Counted from the stretch's first letter, positions 1 to 8,765 are shown. The stretch is 64,000 bases of DNA from an uncultured Treponema sp. (GCA_905372265.1 CAJPOL010000001.1:1-64000); one strand, 5' to 3'. Notes: generated by a model from the sequence alone, not told the origin. Program-made: numbers and translations.

Positions 1-1
1 A

Positions 2-130
2 AGCTATGCCGTTAAAAAGATCATCATTGATGACACGGCGGGAGCGCTCGTCTTTATTATTGAAAAAAACGAATACACATCGGCAGGCGATTCTTTCCGC
101 TATATGGTTGAAACCGCAATCCTTGAATAA
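2..130 (+). CDS. C-terminal end of an unidentified protein (partial)
   Basis: An open frame enters from the left edge and stops with TAA at 128-130, leaving 42 residues that end in VETAILE. The composition is that of a normal folded protein (alternating hydrophobic and charged residues such as KKIIIDD and ALVFIIEKNE), and no other plus-strand frame competes here. Too little remains to name a family. It converges on the minus-strand dipeptidase gene, with about 110 bases between the two stop codons. Confidence 0.6.
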   Translation, partial: SYAVKKIIIDDTAGALVFIIEKNEYTSAGDSFRYMVETAILE

Positions 131-212
131 CCGGAAAGACGAGGGCATGATATAGCCTTGCAAAGACAGACAGCGGCACATTTTACCTCTGCGCCGCCGC
201 TCACTGTTCATA

Positions 213-230
213 CGCCGGAGGTTACCGGCG
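213..230. terminator. Hairpin between convergent genes
   Basis: CGCCGG and CCGGCG form a 6-bp stem with an AGGTTA loop, between the end of the partial gene and the end of the convergent dipeptidase gene. No clear T tract follows on either side, so its role as a terminator is only inferred from position. Confidence 0.3.
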
Positions 231-244
231 GCTTATATCCGTCC

Positions 245-1723
245 TTATTTTCTTTCCGCTGCAAAGGGCTCAAATGCTTTACGAGGCATTCTGCCCTCAT
301 TTTGCGCTGCAAAGTTCATCAGCTCCGCATATATTGTTTGAGCTTTTTCAAATGCATCGGCGGCTTGTTCGCATCCCAGTTTGGTTGCATATTTTGCCGC
401 CGCTTTTTTCCCTTTCTTCTCGTAAAGGCGGATTATTTCCGCATCTTTAGCGTTCTGTTCCTGAATAAGTTTTTGCTCATAATTTTTCCAATAAGCGCGG
501 ATATTTTTACCGTACATATCCCTATTCAAAGCGGAAATGATATTGATAGAGCGCATCAGCCAATAGAACGAGGCCGGATTATAGAGCACATCCTCTACTT
601 TGTAAGGCTGCAGCGTGTCTGTTATATTTCCATAAAAAGGCAGATACACTGAATGTTCGGCATTCGCCATTGCCAGCCACATTACGCCGCCGACAGACTG
701 CGGCAGTTCGGGCTTCATTTGAATAATATGGCATTCCATAGAAGTCGGAGCCCCGATCGGCCGAATGCAGGCATTTTCTGCCAAATTTGCATTTTTATCG
801 GTATCTTCATAGCGGTATCGTTGAAGCTCCATCACGTCTTCAAGGGTGATTTTTTTGTCGGCTTTTCTCCACAAAGAAAATACTTTCGTGTCGTAAGAAA
901 CTTTTTCTGACGGCGAGAGTTTGTTTTGGCCGCCCCACAGCCGTACGCAGTCATAGTCGCCTATTTCTTCTCCATAGGTCAGTGCAGCATGGAATGCACC
1001 GCCGAATTCTTTATAGAAGCCTTTTGCTTTCGGTAAATTGATTAAGTCCTTTGATGCAATGACATCTTTACTTGATATATCAACGTTATCCAGTAAAAAA
1101 TGATTTGGTACAACGGCGTACGAATCTTCAGGAACTTTCACTGCCGCATACTGATGACCGGAAAGAATTTCCATATACCAGCTTTCTTTATGGTCTGCGA
1201 TAAATAGAATATTACCTTCTGCGGCGCCGTGTGTGTCCACAATATGTGCAATCCGTTCAATACCTTCCCGCGCAGTAGTGATATACGGTAAAACGACCGT
1301 CGTTATAGAGGCTTCCGATAATCCGTTCGGAACGAGCGGATCTGCTTCCTGCGCCGCCTTGCCCGGAGATGCGGAAACGGTTGCACTCATTGCAACTCCG
1401 TACTCGTTAAAGCCGACTTCATCGTAAATACCCTCCGACTGTTCAGCGTCGCAGATGGCAGTATACTGATAGCTCAATCGAGGCAGCTCAATGCTGAACC
1501 CGATCGCATCGGTAAAAACAACCGGTTTTTTACGCTTGCGGCGCGGGTATACTTTAAAAATTTTGTTATGCGCTCCGCTCAAATCTTCCGTCCGCGCAAT
1601 AATGCGGCATCCGTCAGCGGTCGCATCCTTTCCCGCAACAAATCCCGTACAGCAGAATGCATCGGTTATTCCGCCCGCCGCAGCGGCTATCACAAATAGT
1701 ATCGTCAAGTATATTTTTCTCAT
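245..1723 (-). CDS. Secreted C69-family dipeptidase
   Basis: This 492-residue protein looks like a C69 (PepD-type) dipeptidase, an N-terminal-nucleophile enzyme that cleaves dipeptides. Residues 1-23 form a signal peptide, followed directly by CCTGFVAGK. The cysteine before Thr (Cys25) matches the family nucleophile, exposed when the signal is removed. The family motif IIARTED follows at about 40-46. Cleavage of the signal would thus both export and activate the enzyme, so it probably works in the periplasm or outside, supplying amino acids to this peptide-fermenting organism. The start is backed by an AGGAAA ribosome site. The next gene upstream on the same strand is citC, 23 bases away. Family assignment is firm; substrate is unknown. 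Confidence 0.85.
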   Translation of the reverse strand: MRKIYLTILFVIAAAAGGITDAFCCTGFVAGKDATADGCRIIARTEDLSGAHNKIFKVYPRRKRKKPVVFTDAIGFSIELPRLSYQYTAICDAEQSEGIYDEVGFNEYGVAMSATVSASPGKAAQEADPLVPNGLSEASITTVVLPYITTAREGIERIAHIVDTHGAAEGNILFIADHKESWYMEILSGHQYAAVKVPEDSYAVVPNHFLLDNVDISSKDVIASKDLINLPKAKGFYKEFGGAFHAALTYGEEIGDYDCVRLWGGQNKLSPSEKVSYDTKVFSLWRKADKKITLEDVMELQRYRYEDTDKNANLAENACIRPIGAPTSMECHIIQMKPELPQSVGGVMWLAMANAEHSVYLPFYGNITDTLQPYKVEDVLYNPASFYWLMRSINIISALNRDMYGKNIRAYWKNYEQKLIQEQNAKDAEIIRLYEKKGKKAAAKYATKLGCEQAADAFEKAQTIYAELMNFAAQNEGRMPRKAFEPFAAERK

Positions 1724-1746
1724 CGGTATTTCCTCATATTACATGT

Positions 1747-2790
1747 TTAATAGTGGGTAATATCTTTTATTTGTTTTAAACTGTCAATAATGCGGCTGCC
1801 TTCCGGCGACTGAAAAAAGCGGAGTGTTGCCGGAGGCAGTATATCAGCCAGTTTCGTCCAATCTTCTTGCTGCAGAAGCAGCCGTGCGGCGGAAGCGCTG
1901 ACTGGAACACCGCTTTCGGTTTTACGCGGAATAACATGCAGCTGTACCCCGTGCGCCGGCAGCGAATCCTGCAAGATGCGGTTGTAGAGACCGGTTACAT
2001 GGCTAAACGGCTCATCGCCGACGAAGCGGTGTGTAATATGTAATGCATGGGCAATACGGATAAAGATATCCGCATCCAAAGCAGCTTGCAAAGCAATGGC
2101 TTCATCGGAATCTTTTAGAAAATAAGCGGGAAACGTTGCCGATGATATGAGGTAGTCTTGGGTTCTGTGATACGAAATATTTTTAAAATGTGCAGTATTC
2201 TCTTTAATCAGCTGCTCCCGTACCGCAAAAGGGATAGCCGAAGCGTCATCCGAGACCATGAAGAGGTGCAGATGATCGAGAGCCGCAGCCGCTTGTTCGA
2301 CAAGGTAATAATGCCCCTTGGTAAAAGGATTGGCATTCATCACGATAGCGCCTGCCGATCCCGAGTACATCCCCGTTTTTTGCAATGCAGCGCAGTATTT
2401 TTCAAAACCGTTCTTTTTATTTTCCAGAAAGACGAGCTTACCGGCAACCGTAACGATTGGATAAAATCCGAGCTTTTCAAAAAACGGAGCGGCTTCCCGC
2501 TTTGTATAGATAAAAAGATTAAAAAAACCGTGCTCATTCCTATCTGCAATCAGTTCGGTCATTAAAAGCGGCAGCAAGCCTTCGCCTTGTAGGTTTTTTC
2601 GCACGGCAATACAGCGCAGCGTATTTTTATAGGCGGAAGCAGTTGCGGCAAGCGTTTCCGCCTCATCAAATAGCCCATATGACACATCAAGGCTGGAATC
2701 AATATGTAAGCTCTCCGATTCCAAGAGCTCAATCACGGGCTTCCGTTGTTGAGGATCATCCAAAGAAATTTTTTTTACATAATACGGCAT
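1747..2790 (-). CDS. citC: [Citrate (pro-3S)-lyase] ligase
   Basis: CitC attaches acetate to the prosthetic group of citrate lyase, using ATP, to activate the enzyme. The 347-residue protein shows the family layout: a GNAT-like domain over roughly 1-130 (with SYGLFDEAETLAAT and a short acetyl-CoA-like turn, NLQGEGLLPLL), then a nucleotidyltransferase domain starting at about 148 with the motif NANPFTKGHYYLVEQA (an HxGH-like site). A GAGGAAG ribosome site sits before the ATG. No citDEF genes lie nearby in this window, so either the lyase is encoded elsewhere or this is a stand-alone ligase; that is the main oddity. Length is normal for the family. Confidence 0.85.
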   Translation of the reverse strand: MPYYVKKISLDDPQQRKPVIELLESESLHIDSSLDVSYGLFDEAETLAATASAYKNTLRCIAVRKNLQGEGLLPLLMTELIADRNEHGFFNLFIYTKREAAPFFEKLGFYPIVTVAGKLVFLENKKNGFEKYCAALQKTGMYSGSAGAIVMNANPFTKGHYYLVEQAAAALDHLHLFMVSDDASAIPFAVREQLIKENTAHFKNISYHRTQDYLISSATFPAYFLKDSDEAIALQAALDADIFIRIAHALHITHRFVGDEPFSHVTGLYNRILQDSLPAHGVQLHVIPRKTESGVPVSASAARLLLQQEDWTKLADILPPATLRFFQSPEGSRIIDSLKQIKDITHY

Positions 2791-2804
2791 CCGGCTTCCT
2801 CGTG

Positions 2805-3395
2805 TTATTTTGTTCCAAACCGGTATCGAAAACCTATATTGATATTGATTAAGTCCATACCGGCAGGAACGAAGCTGACGGATAAGTCGGCGCGCTCAAG
2901 TATACGGAAATTACATTCAATTTCGCCGCCGTACCATATGAACAAATATTCCCAATTTTCAAACGGGGAACCGTACATAATTTTTTCTGAAATATCGTAA
3001 CCATTGAGTGCATACCAACTTTGCCGGTAAATTAATGTAGGTCCAATCCCGATGTTCATAGAAAACCGGTTGATTTTCAAAAAGCGTACTCTAAAACCTG
3101 CATGCGAATAGCCGAGAAATTTAAGTGCGCAGTCACCGTATAATCCTTGCATCAATTTGATCGATAAAAGATCATCAAAGATAAAATACTCAAAGCTCAA
3201 CGATCCGCCGGGATTGTATACGAAGATTCCCTTAGCATCGAATTTATACGGCATAAATTGCGCATTAGGTGATCCTTTGGGGTGAGAGCTGAAAGAGCAT
3301 ATCTTTATTCCAACCGCATATTTTTCGGCATGCAGAGGCGTCATAGCCATGATCAATAAAAATGTCAGTACAATAGAGATGCGGCCGGTTTTCAT
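2805..3395 (-). CDS. Exported beta-rich hypothetical protein
   Basis: A 196-residue protein with a clear signal peptide (residues 1-23, ending in TPLHA-EK). The mature part is rich in aromatic residues in alternating patterns (for example SLSFEYFIFDDLLSIKL, FRVRFLKINRFSMNI) and ends with GFRYRFGTK, features typical of a small outer-membrane beta-barrel. I recognise no family. It lies 14 bases upstream of citC on the same strand and may share a transcript, though no functional link is evident. The upstream ribosome site (GGATGAA) is modest. Confidence 0.6.
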   Translation of the reverse strand: MKTGRISIVLTFLLIMAMTPLHAEKYAVGIKICSFSSHPKGSPNAQFMPYKFDAKGIFVYNPGGSLSFEYFIFDDLLSIKLMQGLYGDCALKFLGYSHAGFRVRFLKINRFSMNIGIGPTLIYRQSWYALNGYDISEKIMYGSPFENWEYLFIWYGGEIECNFRILERADLSVSFVPAGMDLININIGFRYRFGTK

Positions 3396-3543
3396 ACAAC
3401 ATTATTCATCCAAGATAATGGGGTTTATTATAGTGCGATTCTTTGCGCTGTCAAGGTGCTTTTCTCTACTGCCGCAGAAATCAATTTCGGCCTAAAACGG
3501 GTAATCCCCTCACCCACCACATAAATAGCAGCTGTGAAAATTG

Positions 3544-3665
3544 ATTCGTGCGGAGGGTTTAATACCCCGACGCTTGCGTCGTAATGAAGGGTATTAAAGC
3601 CGACTGCAACCACCTTATGGGAATCAACAACCCCGACGCTCGCGTCGGGGTTGTTGATTCCCATA
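3544..3665. repeat. Full copy of hairpin-ending repeat family (copy A)
   Basis: About 120 bases that recur nearly intact at 57301-57415. The unit starts ATTCGTGCGGAGGGTTTAAT, contains a nested hairpin (CGACGC-TT-GCGTCG inside AATACCC/GGGTATT), then a conserved spacer GCCGACTGCAACCACCTTAT, and ends in a long hairpin. In this copy the end hairpin is a perfect 23-bp stem (3616-3638 with 3643-3665) with loop CTCG. A 78-codon open frame here on the minus strand is a by-product of the repeat. It sits between the exported protein gene and adhE. Confidence 0.8.
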
Positions 3666-3667
3666 AT

Positions 3668-3784
3668 TTTTAATTAACCGCAGAGGACGCTAAGATCGCA
3701 AAGGAGGTGAAAGAGATTGCGTGTTACATCTTTACCTCAATGTATCTCTGCGTCCTTCGCGTACTCTACGGTTTGATTAAATTA
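3668..3784. repeat. MITE-like element with inverted ends
   Basis: The left end reads TTTTTAATTAACCGCAGAGG and the right end, read on the other strand, is TTTAATCAAACCGTAGAGTA, so the element has imperfect terminal inverted repeats of about 20-35 bases. The same end motif (TTAATTAACCGCAGAG) recurs at 36098-36290. It carries no gene. It is directly abutted to the hairpin repeat on its left and lies downstream of adhE, which reads toward it. Confidence 0.6.
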
Positions 3785-3816
3785 TAAAGAACGTCTAATG
3801 CGTTTACCCAGCACTT

Positions 3817-6474
3817 CTACTTTTTAGCAGCCTGCTTCGGCGTTACTTTTATCCCGACTGACTTTGCCAGTTCAGGATTGGTCGGTACATAATCCTTTCC
3901 ATAGTAACACTTCAGATACAGTTCACGCAGCTCGGAAACAAGCGGATAGCGCGGGTTGGCAGTCGTACACTGATCGTCAAAGGCTTTTTCCGACATATCA
4001 TCAAGGTGCTCAAGGAAGTCCTTTTCAGGTATGCCGGTAGCGCGGAAGTCTTCGGGAATTTCGCAAATGCGTTTGAGCTCTTCTATTTTCTCAATCAGCC
4101 GTTCAACCTTTTCCTCACTGGTCTTTCCGCCAAGTCCGAGATGATCGGCTACTCTCGCATAGCGGTCAAGGGCAACCGGATACTTGTACTGCGGGAAGAT
4201 CGCCTGCTTACGCGGAGCTTCCGTTGCATTATAGCGGATAACATCAGTGATAAGCAGCGCATTCGCCAATCCGTGCGCCGTATGATGCTGAGCGCCGATT
4301 TTGTGCGCCATTGAGTGACATATGCCGAGGAACGCATTGGCAAATGCCATACCCGCAAGGGTTGCCGCATAGTGTATTTTTTCGCGGGCTTTGGGATTCT
4401 TTGCACCTTCCGTATATGCCGCAGGCAGATATTTGAAGATGAGGCGGATTGATTCAAGGGCAATACCGTTTGTAAAGTCGGTTGCAAGAACCGAAACGTA
4501 CGCTTCAAGGTTATGCACCAATGCATCAATACCGGAATAAGCGGTCAACGCTTTCGGCAATCCCATGACAAAATCGGGATCGATGATTGCCATATCAGGC
4601 GTCAGCTCATAGTCGGCGATAGGATATTTTATACCGCTTGCATCATCGGTAACAATAGCGAACGGTGTTACTTCAGAGCCGGTACCGCTGGTTGTCGGAA
4701 TCGCGACAAGCACAGCCTTCGTTCCCAGTTTTGGAAATTTGAATACGCGCTTACGGATGTCCATGAACCGGAGCGCGAGCTCGCCGAATTGTACCAGCGG
4801 CTGTTCATAGAGCATCCGCATAATTTTAGCGGCATCCATCGGACTTCCGCCGCCGAACGCAATAACAATATCCGGCTTAAACGAATTCATCAGATCAACG
4901 CCTTTGTAAATAGTCGTTAAATCGGGATCGGGCTTTACATCCGAGAATATCTCATGTTCGATACCCATGCCGTCAAGGGTACGGGTCAGCTGATTGACCA
5001 TACCGCATTCATGCAAGTATTTATCGGTAACGATGAATGCGCGCTTCCGGTCGGAAAGATCGCGAAGCCCCTCGCTGACAGCATTTTGTTTAAAGTATAC
5101 CTTACGCGGCACCTGAAACCAGAGCATATTTTCGCGGCGTTCCGCAACGGTCTTGATATTCATAAGGTGTTTTACTCCTACGTTTTCGCTGATTGCATTA
5201 CCGCCCCAGCTTCCGCATCCGAGCGTTAAAGACGGTTCAAGTCTGAAGTTGTAAATATCGCCGATAGCGCCCTGAGAAGCGGGCATATTCACCAAGATAC
5301 GTCCGGTAGTCATTTTGCTGCCGTACAGGTTGATGCGTCCGGTGTTCTGGGCATCGGTGTAAAGCACGGCAGTATGCCCCATTCCTTCAAGGGCAATCTG
5401 CTTCTGCGCTTTATTGCAGGCGTCTTCAAAGTCTTTTGCACGGAACATACCCAGGACGGGGGACAGTTTTTCGTGTGCAAACGGTTCGGATCGTTCAAGC
5501 GTATCGCTTTCGCCGATAAGCACTTTCGTTTCTTCCGGTACCTTTACGCCGGCCATTTCTGCGATTTTGTACGCAGGCTGACCGACAATCGCCGCATTTA
5601 ATTTTCCGTCTTTAATGATAGTGTTACCGACCTTTGTTTTTTCCGCTGCCGATAAGAAATAGGCTCCCCGTTTCAGGAATTCTTCTTTTACGGTTTTATA
5701 TACTGAATCGACAACAATGACAGACTGTTCGCTCGCGCAAATCATGCCGTTATCAAAAGTCTTACTGAGCAAGATGGAACTGACCGCCATTTTAATATGA
5801 GCCGTTTCGTCTATAACGGCAGGCGTATTTCCGGAGCCGACACCGATAGCGGGAGTTCCCGATGAGTAAGCTGCGTGCACCATGCCGGGTCCGCCCGTTG
5901 CAAGGATGAGCGCAATGCCGGGATGTCCCATGAGCTGTGCGGAAAGTTCAACGGACGGTTCATCAATCCATCCGATAATATCCTCAGGAGCGCCGACGGC
6001 AACCGCTGCATCACGGATAATTTTTGCTGCGCTGATGGTACTGTTTTTTGCACGCGGATGCGGAGAAAAAATAATACCGTTGCGGGTTTTCAGCGCAATA
6101 AGGCTCTTAAAAATAGCGGTGGATGTCGGGTTTGTAGTCGGAACGATACCGGCAATAACGCCGAGCGGTTCAGCAATTTTTACGACGCCGGCTTCCGCAT
6201 CGTGCTCAATGACGCCGCAGGTACGCTCATTTAAGTATTTATTGTAAATATATTCTGCCGCAAAATGGTTTTTGATGACTTTGTCTTCAAAAACGCCCAT
6301 GCCGCTCTCCTCAGCAGCCATCTTTGCCAGCACAATCCGGTTCTCATTTGCCGCTTGCGCAACATGTCTAAAAATCAAATCAACATGTTCTTGCGAAAAT
6401 TCCGCAAATTTTCGCTGTGCGGCTTTGACACGCTCTACTAAAGCATTCAGATCTTCAGCGGTTCGTACAATCAT
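3817..6474 (-). CDS. adhE: Bifunctional acetaldehyde/alcohol dehydrogenase
   Basis: AdhE reduces acetyl-CoA to acetaldehyde and then to ethanol, reoxidising NADH in fermentation; family members form spirosome filaments in the cytoplasm. The N-terminal half is a CoA-dependent aldehyde dehydrogenase with the nucleophile in FDNGMICASEQ; counted from the start chosen here it is Cys246. The C-terminal half is an iron-dependent alcohol dehydrogenase (GGGSPMDAAK, GIDALVHNLEAYVS, and the metal-binding GICHSMAHKIGAQHHTAHG). I chose the ATG at 6474 (MIVRTAEDL) because AGGAGG lies just upstream; the longer frame up to 6540 adds 22 hydrophobic residues that run through the promoter. Length, 885 residues, is normal. 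Confidence 0.95.
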   Translation of the reverse strand: MIVRTAEDLNALVERVKAAQRKFAEFSQEHVDLIFRHVAQAANENRIVLAKMAAEESGMGVFEDKVIKNHFAAEYIYNKYLNERTCGVIEHDAEAGVVKIAEPLGVIAGIVPTTNPTSTAIFKSLIALKTRNGIIFSPHPRAKNSTISAAKIIRDAAVAVGAPEDIIGWIDEPSVELSAQLMGHPGIALILATGGPGMVHAAYSSGTPAIGVGSGNTPAVIDETAHIKMAVSSILLSKTFDNGMICASEQSVIVVDSVYKTVKEEFLKRGAYFLSAAEKTKVGNTIIKDGKLNAAIVGQPAYKIAEMAGVKVPEETKVLIGESDTLERSEPFAHEKLSPVLGMFRAKDFEDACNKAQKQIALEGMGHTAVLYTDAQNTGRINLYGSKMTTGRILVNMPASQGAIGDIYNFRLEPSLTLGCGSWGGNAISENVGVKHLMNIKTVAERRENMLWFQVPRKVYFKQNAVSEGLRDLSDRKRAFIVTDKYLHECGMVNQLTRTLDGMGIEHEIFSDVKPDPDLTTIYKGVDLMNSFKPDIVIAFGGGSPMDAAKIMRMLYEQPLVQFGELALRFMDIRKRVFKFPKLGTKAVLVAIPTTSGTGSEVTPFAIVTDDASGIKYPIADYELTPDMAIIDPDFVMGLPKALTAYSGIDALVHNLEAYVSVLATDFTNGIALESIRLIFKYLPAAYTEGAKNPKAREKIHYAATLAGMAFANAFLGICHSMAHKIGAQHHTAHGLANALLITDVIRYNATEAPRKQAIFPQYKYPVALDRYARVADHLGLGGKTSEEKVERLIEKIEELKRICEIPEDFRATGIPEKDFLEHLDDMSEKAFDDQCTTANPRYPLVSELRELYLKCYYGKDYVPTNPELAKSVGIKVTPKQAAKK

Positions 6475-6511
6475 AGTAATCCTCCTAAGTGTAGAATATT
6501 TATATATCGAT

Positions 6512-6540
6512 AAAATACAAAATGATAAAAAAATTGTCAA
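6512..6540 (-). promoter_or_regulatory. Probable sigma-70 promoter of adhE
   Basis: On the minus strand a perfect TTGACA (6535-6540) is followed after 17 bases by TATTTT (6512-6517), about 40 bases upstream of the adhE ATG. The stretch between is A/T rich. The promoter diverges from that of potA. Confidence 0.6.
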
Positions 6541-6589
6541 TAGGAGACATGTTTTCCTTCAGGGATTCAGCAATGACCTCGCTTCCTTA

Positions 6590-6619
6590 TTGACATAAAC
6601 GCGTAAATACTTCAAATAT
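6590..6619 (+). promoter_or_regulatory. Probable sigma-70 promoter of potAB
   Basis: A perfect TTGACA at 6590-6595 is followed, 18 bases later, by AAATAT (6614-6619) within CAAATATAG. It lies about 40 bases before the potA start and is divergent from the adhE promoter. The -35 box is convincing, the -10 box weak. Confidence 0.45.
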
Positions 6620-6657
6620 AGCTCATCGGTTATTCAAAAGGGAGGAACGATGCGTCA

Positions 6658-7779
6658 GTGAAAGGGTGCGAAATTTCAATAGAGAATGTTTCAAAAGCGT
6701 TTGGAGATTTTCATGCAGTGGATAATGCCGTTATCCGCATTAAACGCGGGGAGTTTTTCTCGCTATTGGGGCCTTCCGGTTGCGGAAAGACGACGCTGCT
6801 GCGTATCATTGCCGGATTTGAACAGCCGGATTCAGGGGTGATTACCTTTGACGGGCAAAACATCGTCGGTATCGAAGCTCATAAACGGCAATCGAATACG
6901 GTCTTTCAAACCTACGCGCTTTTTCCGCACCTTTCGGTATACGAAAACATCGCTTTTCCGCTCCGGCTCCGCAAGCGCCCGCAGGATGAAATCGATCGGC
7001 GGGTAAAAGAATATCTGCACCTTGTACAGCTTGATGCGCATATCTACAAAAAGCCGTCTCAGCTTTCCGGCGGACAGAAGCAGCGGGTCGCGATTGCCCG
7101 CGCATTGATTAACGAGCCGCGTGTACTGCTGTTGGATGAACCGCTTTCGGCACTGGATGCGAAACTGCGGGCTAATCTTTTAATTGAGCTTGATAAGCTG
7201 CACGACCAAATCGGTATCACCTTTATCTTTGTAACCCATGACCAAAGCGAGGCTCTTTCCGTTTCCGACCGTATTGCGGTGATGAATCAGGGAAAGGTGC
7301 TGCAAATAGGCAACCCCTATGAAATTTACGAGCAGCCTGCTACGGCTTTTGTTGCAAAGTTTATCGGCGAAACAAACCTTTTTGACGCAACCGTCGCTGC
7401 TTGCGAGCCGCACACGGACGGCTTTATGGTTACGCTTGATACGCCGGCGCTGGAAACTACGGTAAAAATCACCGATTACGATAAAACCGAAATAGGACAG
7501 CCGGTCTGTTTTACCGTACGGCCGGAAAAAATCCGCATCTCGCTGGAAAAACCGTCCTCTCAGACGAAAGAACTGAATGTATTCCGCGGCGAGGTGGAAG
7601 AGCCGATTTATTCAGGCTTTCAGTCTAAGTTTTTTGTAAAGCTGGACTGCGGCACAGTAGTGCAGGTCTTTAAGCAGCATCAAAATTATCTTGAAGACGG
7701 GCCTGAAATTGAGTGGAAAGATCGGGTGTATGTTTCGTGGGCGGCCAATGACGGCTATATCGTCGAGGATTTGACGTAA
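6658..7779 (+). CDS. potA: Spermidine/putrescine ABC transporter ATPase
   Basis: PotA powers polyamine uptake at the inner membrane. Walker A is GPSGCGKTT (residues 38-46), the signature is LSGGQKQRVAIARAL, Walker B LLLDEPLSALD, and the switch histidine FVTHDQSEAL; the last ~130 residues are the TOBE-type regulatory domain. Length 373 is typical. The frame opens with GTG at 6658. A better-placed ATG (6650) behind GGAGG (6641-6645) encodes only Met-Arg-Gln and a TGA that overlaps the GTG, so the start is odd (see findings). potB follows after 4 bases; potC and potD are absent. Confidence 0.9.
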   Translation: MKGCEISIENVSKAFGDFHAVDNAVIRIKRGEFFSLLGPSGCGKTTLLRIIAGFEQPDSGVITFDGQNIVGIEAHKRQSNTVFQTYALFPHLSVYENIAFPLRLRKRPQDEIDRRVKEYLHLVQLDAHIYKKPSQLSGGQKQRVAIARALINEPRVLLLDEPLSALDAKLRANLLIELDKLHDQIGITFIFVTHDQSEALSVSDRIAVMNQGKVLQIGNPYEIYEQPATAFVAKFIGETNLFDATVAACEPHTDGFMVTLDTPALETTVKITDYDKTEIGQPVCFTVRPEKIRISLEKPSSQTKELNVFRGEVEEPIYSGFQSKFFVKLDCGTVVQVFKQHQNYLEDGPEIEWKDRVYVSWAANDGYIVEDLT

Positions 7780-7783
7780 GGCT

Positions 7784-8644
7784 ATGATACACAATAATTC
7801 CCGGCGCCGGTTTGCCTTTTTGTACGCCTTTCCGATGGCGGCATGGTTTACCGTGTTTTTTGTCTTTCCGCTTCTCATCATCGGCGTATACAGTTTTCTC
7901 CAAAAGGGGCTGTACGGCGGAGTTATATGGAAACCGTCAGTCAATGCATACGCGCAGCTTTTTACTGCAAGTTACGGACTGTTGTTTGTACGGACGCTCT
8001 GCGTCAGTATTACAGTAACGCTGATCTGCATTCTGCTTGCGCTGCCCGTAGGGTATGCGGTTGCACGCAGTAAACATCAGCTGTTTTTTCTCTTTTTAAT
8101 TATCATTCCCTTTTGGACAAACTCACTGATTAGAATAAATGCATGGATTTCGATACTCGGTACCCAAGGATTCCTCAACGGGCTCTTGAAAAAGCTGCAC
8201 CTCATTACGGAAAGCATTCCTTTTCTGTATAACCGGCAGGCAGTTATCCTCGTGCTGGTCTACATGTTTATTCCGTATGCGGTTTTTCCGATTTTTTCGG
8301 CAATCGACAAGTTTGATTTTTCACTGTTAGAAGCGGCGCGCGACCTTGGTGCGACAAAAACGCAGGCTATCTTCAAGGTTATGCTGCCGAATATCCGCGC
8401 CGGAATCTTGACTGCCGTCATCTTTACCTTTATTCCGGTATTCGGTTCCTACACTGTGCCGCTTTTAATCGGCGGTAAAGATTCTTATATGCTCGGCAAT
8501 TTGATTGTTGATCAGGTAACAAAGATCCGTAACTGGCCGCTCGCCTCGGCCTTTTCGGTACTCATTACCGCCGTCAGCACTATCGGTGTGATCCGGATGA
8601 TGCTCACCGGTGTTAAGCAGGAAAAACAGGCGGTAAAAAAATAG
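7784..8644 (+). CDS. potB: Spermidine/putrescine ABC transporter permease
   Basis: PotB is one of two inner-membrane permeases of the polyamine importer. The 286 residues hold about six membrane segments and the EAA loop that docks the ATPase (LLEAARDLGATKTQAIFKVM, at about residues 183-202). It follows potA by 4 bases, so the two are co-transcribed and probably co-translated. In other bacteria potC and the binding protein potD follow; here the next 260 bases hold only gene debris and repeat fragments. PotB normally works with PotC, so the importer is incomplete unless the partners are encoded elsewhere. Confidence 0.9.
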   Translation: MIHNNSRRRFAFLYAFPMAAWFTVFFVFPLLIIGVYSFLQKGLYGGVIWKPSVNAYAQLFTASYGLLFVRTLCVSITVTLICILLALPVGYAVARSKHQLFFLFLIIIPFWTNSLIRINAWISILGTQGFLNGLLKKLHLITESIPFLYNRQAVILVLVYMFIPYAVFPIFSAIDKFDFSLLEAARDLGATKTQAIFKVMLPNIRAGILTAVIFTFIPVFGSYTVPLLIGGKDSYMLGNLIVDQVTKIRNWPLASAFSVLITAVSTIGVIRMMLTGVKQEKQAVKK

Positions 8645-8651
8645 AGCCGGT

Positions 8652-8750
8652 TCACTTTAAACTGCGCGCAAGCCGGATACCGAGGTAATTATTGGTACTG
8701 CGTGGAACAACCGCCAGCCGTGGCGGTAGAAGAACGACAGGTATTAAACC
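8652..8750 (-). pseudogene. Possible remnant of a SUMF1/FGE-like gene end
   Basis: Read on the minus strand, the stop TGA at 8652-8654 is preceded by RSTNNYLGIRLARSLK, which resembles the usual C-terminus of SUMF1 (formylglycine-generating-enzyme-like) proteins, where R-S and LGFRLAR recur. Upstream the frame continues as PPRLAVVP, without the expected GGSW motif; GGCSTQY appears in a neighbouring frame. I read it as a shifted and shortened gene end. It sits exactly where potC should be. Alternatively this is chance similarity in a repeat. Confidence 0.35.
8698..8729. repeat. Short palindromic repeat (copy 1)
   Basis: CTGCGTGGAAC, then ACCGCC-AGCCGT-GGCGGT and AG. The same arrangement with small changes occurs at 13445-13477. 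The core ACCGCC/GGCGGT forms a 6-bp stem. Confidence 0.5.
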
Positions 8751-8765
8751 CTCCGCACGAATAAA
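8737..8765. repeat. Fragment of hairpin-ending repeat family
   Basis: Reverse-oriented match to the first ~25 bases of the repeats at 3544 and 57301 (reads TTCGTGCGGAGGGTTTAATA on the minus strand). The rest of the unit is absent. Confidence 0.55.

Noticed and set aside
3428..3664. 78-codon frame on the minus strand
   Set aside because: It lies almost wholly in the hairpin-ending repeat (copy A); its sequence is repeat translated, with no ribosome site.
6475..6540. Longer AdhE start adding 22 residues
   Set aside because: The extension covers the promoter and follows no ribosome site; AGGAGG sits before the inner ATG at 6474.
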